From the NCBI RefSeq assembly GCF_002104515.1, contig NZ_NBOE01000002.1:496001-560000 (forward strand): DNA of 64,000 nt, given 5' to 3'. Each line of letters begins with the position of its first letter. Positions within the stretch are counted from its first letter, which is position 1. This document shows positions 63,081 through 64,000 of this stretch, piece after piece. The translations under genes and the position numbers were made by a program. Origin of the DNA: Colwellia polaris. Its GTDB lineage: Bacteria > Pseudomonadota > Gammaproteobacteria > Enterobacterales > Alteromonadaceae. The notes below the pieces were generated by a model. The model ran no database searches and was not told the DNA's origin. It saw only the letters and a program-made list of their open reading frames with translations.

Positions 63081-63863
63081 GTGACAAAATCTTTTAACGG
63101 GTGGTCGATATTTACGCTATCAATTTACTTGGTTATGCTTTCTGTTTGCGTGAGTGATAAGTTACACGCAAAAGAATACATAATAGGTGTTGAAGATGTT
63201 AGTTATTACCCATTTTATGATTTTTCTGCAAAGCAATCTAATCAAAAAAGTTTTTCGAAAGAGTTACTCAGTACTTTTTTTCAGCAGCATGGTTACAAGT
63301 TTCAATTCGTTTCATTACCCGTGAAACGGTTCGACAAGTGGTTTGCTGAAGAAAGTATAGATTTTAAGTTTCCAGACAATGTGCGTTGGCGATCAGCAGA
63401 AAGTAAAAAGTTAAATATAAGCTATAGCAAGCCTATTTTACATTTAACCTCGGGTAGCTATGTACTGAAAAAAAATAGAAATTTACCAGAACAAGCGATA
63501 AAGCGTTTAGGTACAATGTATGGCTTTTATCCTACGCTTTGGGTTGAGCGTGTGCGAAATAACTCGATTGAAATCGTGGAATCGAAGTCTACTTTTAGCT
63601 TAGTTAAGCATCTTTTACATGGTAACTTAGATGCCATAAATATTGAGAAAAATGTAATAGATCATGTGCTTAAGGGGATGGGAAGGGAGAAAGATGAAAT
63701 TGTTTTGAACTTGCAGGCTAAACATGAACGATATGCTTTTCACTTTTCTACTATCCTACACCCTGAAATCCTGCAAGAATTTAATGAGTTTTTAAATACC
63801 CATAGTAAACAAATAGCTGAACTAAAGCGTAAATACGGTATAATTGAAGCTCTAGCCAATTAA
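63081..63863 (+). CDS. Orphan periplasmic solute-binding protein, family 3-like
   Basis: This 260-residue exported protein starts at GTG 63081, with AGGT about 7 nt upstream and a normal signal peptide (NGWSIFTLSIYLVMLSVCVSDKLHA). An ATG at 63040 in the same frame has no ribosome site. The mature protein has VEDVSYYPFYDFS, FSKELLSTFFQQHGYKFQFVSLPVKRFDKWF and NVRWRSAESKK. A second-domain hinge reads LPEQAIKRLGTMYGFYPT. The Tyr/Trp-rich N-domain pocket differs from the first orphan binding protein at 27237-28034. No transporter genes are adjacent. The gene ends 39 nt before the next gene. Confidence 0.8.
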   Translation: MTKSFNGWSIFTLSIYLVMLSVCVSDKLHAKEYIIGVEDVSYYPFYDFSAKQSNQKSFSKELLSTFFQQHGYKFQFVSLPVKRFDKWFAEESIDFKFPDNVRWRSAESKKLNISYSKPILHLTSGSYVLKKNRNLPEQAIKRLGTMYGFYPTLWVERVRNNSIEIVESKSTFSLVKHLLHGNLDAINIEKNVIDHVLKGMGREKDEIVLNLQAKHERYAFHFSTILHPEILQEFNEFLNTHSKQIAELKRKYGIIEALAN

Positions 63864-63902
63864 AGTTTTCTTCCTTAGTTAAATTAATAAGACGTTGATA
63901 AA

Positions 63903-64000
63903 ATGAGCAATAATTCACAGTTGTATAATCGAGCACTTCTGATTGGTAAATGGTATCGCAGTGATCGAGATGATGACGGCCATTTATTTACAGAATTTGC
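63903..64000 (+). CDS. N-terminal fragment of an unidentified protein (partial, runs off the window)
   Basis: An ATG at 63903 opens a frame with MSNNSQLYNRALLIGKWYRS then DRDDDGHLFTEF, continuing past the window end. The upstream ribosome site is weak. Only 32 residues are visible. The LLIGKWY... DGHLFTEF spacing recalls lipocalin-like or calycin starts, but that is too little to assign. Confidence 0.55.
   Translation, partial: MSNNSQLYNRALLIGKWYRSDRDDDGHLFTEF

Overview
The window is an AT-rich, gene-dense chromosomal segment of a marine gammaproteobacterium, most likely Colwelliaceae or a close relative (Colwellia/Thalassotalea type, Alteromonadales). This placement is an inference. It rests on the miaB-ybeZ-ybeY-ybeX-lnt block facing ubiF and a Met/Leu/Gln tRNA operon (the E. 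coli arrangement), the hemA-prfA-prmC-sirB2-sirB1-kdsA cluster, a UbiF closely matching the enterobacterial one, TyrR and PsrA-type operators, and many signalling proteins. There is no prophage, CRISPR array, rRNA operon or complete insertion sequence. The mobile content is two small non-autonomous elements and three copies of a 71-bp repeat.

Layout. 1-4300: the tail of an unknown gene, an IbpA-type small heat-shock gene with a candidate sigma-32 promoter and ROSE-like RNA thermometer, a secreted thiol peroxidase, and a two-gene signalling unit (receiver-CheC fusion plus PAS-GGDEF cyclase). 4285-11250: a periplasmic amidohydrolase coupled to a VanZ-like gene, then a four-gene ABC efflux operon (membrane-fusion protein, ATPase, two FtsX/MacB-type permeases). 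11600-17350: lnt, corC/ybeX, ybeY, ybeZ, miaB. 17470-23660: an orphan beta-propeller/triple-Tyr sensor with a degenerate kinase end, an unrecognised gene, a 2OG-Fe(II) oxygenase, ubiF, a 229-bp MITE-like element and five tRNA genes. 23870-32420: a small secreted protein, ychF, pth, rplY, a solute-binding protein, prs, ispE, lolB, hemA. 32750-38260: prfA, prmC, sirB2, sirB1, a DUF819 membrane protein and kdsA.

38400-50340: a dicarboxylate/amino-acid symporter, a large Ig-like lipoprotein with Ca-binding loops, an arginase-family enzyme, topA, the second MITE copy, an RbgA/YlqF GTPase, a HIT-like protein and methionine gamma-lyase. 50450-54650: tyrR with two candidate TyrR boxes in its leader, a membrane GGDEF protein, a tandem-receiver protein and yciH. 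54790-58400: etfBA and ETF:ubiquinone oxidoreductase, divergent around two operators of PsrA type. 58580-64000: a DUF2884 protein, a DUF342/FapA-like protein with a small partner gene, cinA, a second solute-binding protein and a truncated gene.

Most of the window is conserved housekeeping: translation (prfA, prmC, rplY, pth, ychF, miaB, ybeY, rbgA, yciH), envelope biogenesis (lnt, lolB, kdsA), tetrapyrrole, isoprenoid and ubiquinone synthesis (hemA, ispE, ubiF), and prs. The points most worth a second look are the ROSE-like leader, the receiver-CheC/cyclase pair, the orphan sensor inserted in conserved synteny, the sigma54-competent-looking TyrR, the paired PsrA-type operators, the two repeat families and a tRNA-Leu copy with three G-U pairs. 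Start sites were re-chosen where Shine-Dalgarno spacing or family alignment gave a clear answer, notably prs, tyrR, hemA, lolB, cinA and the FapA partner gene. Nothing here can be claimed as a wholly new system from sequence alone.
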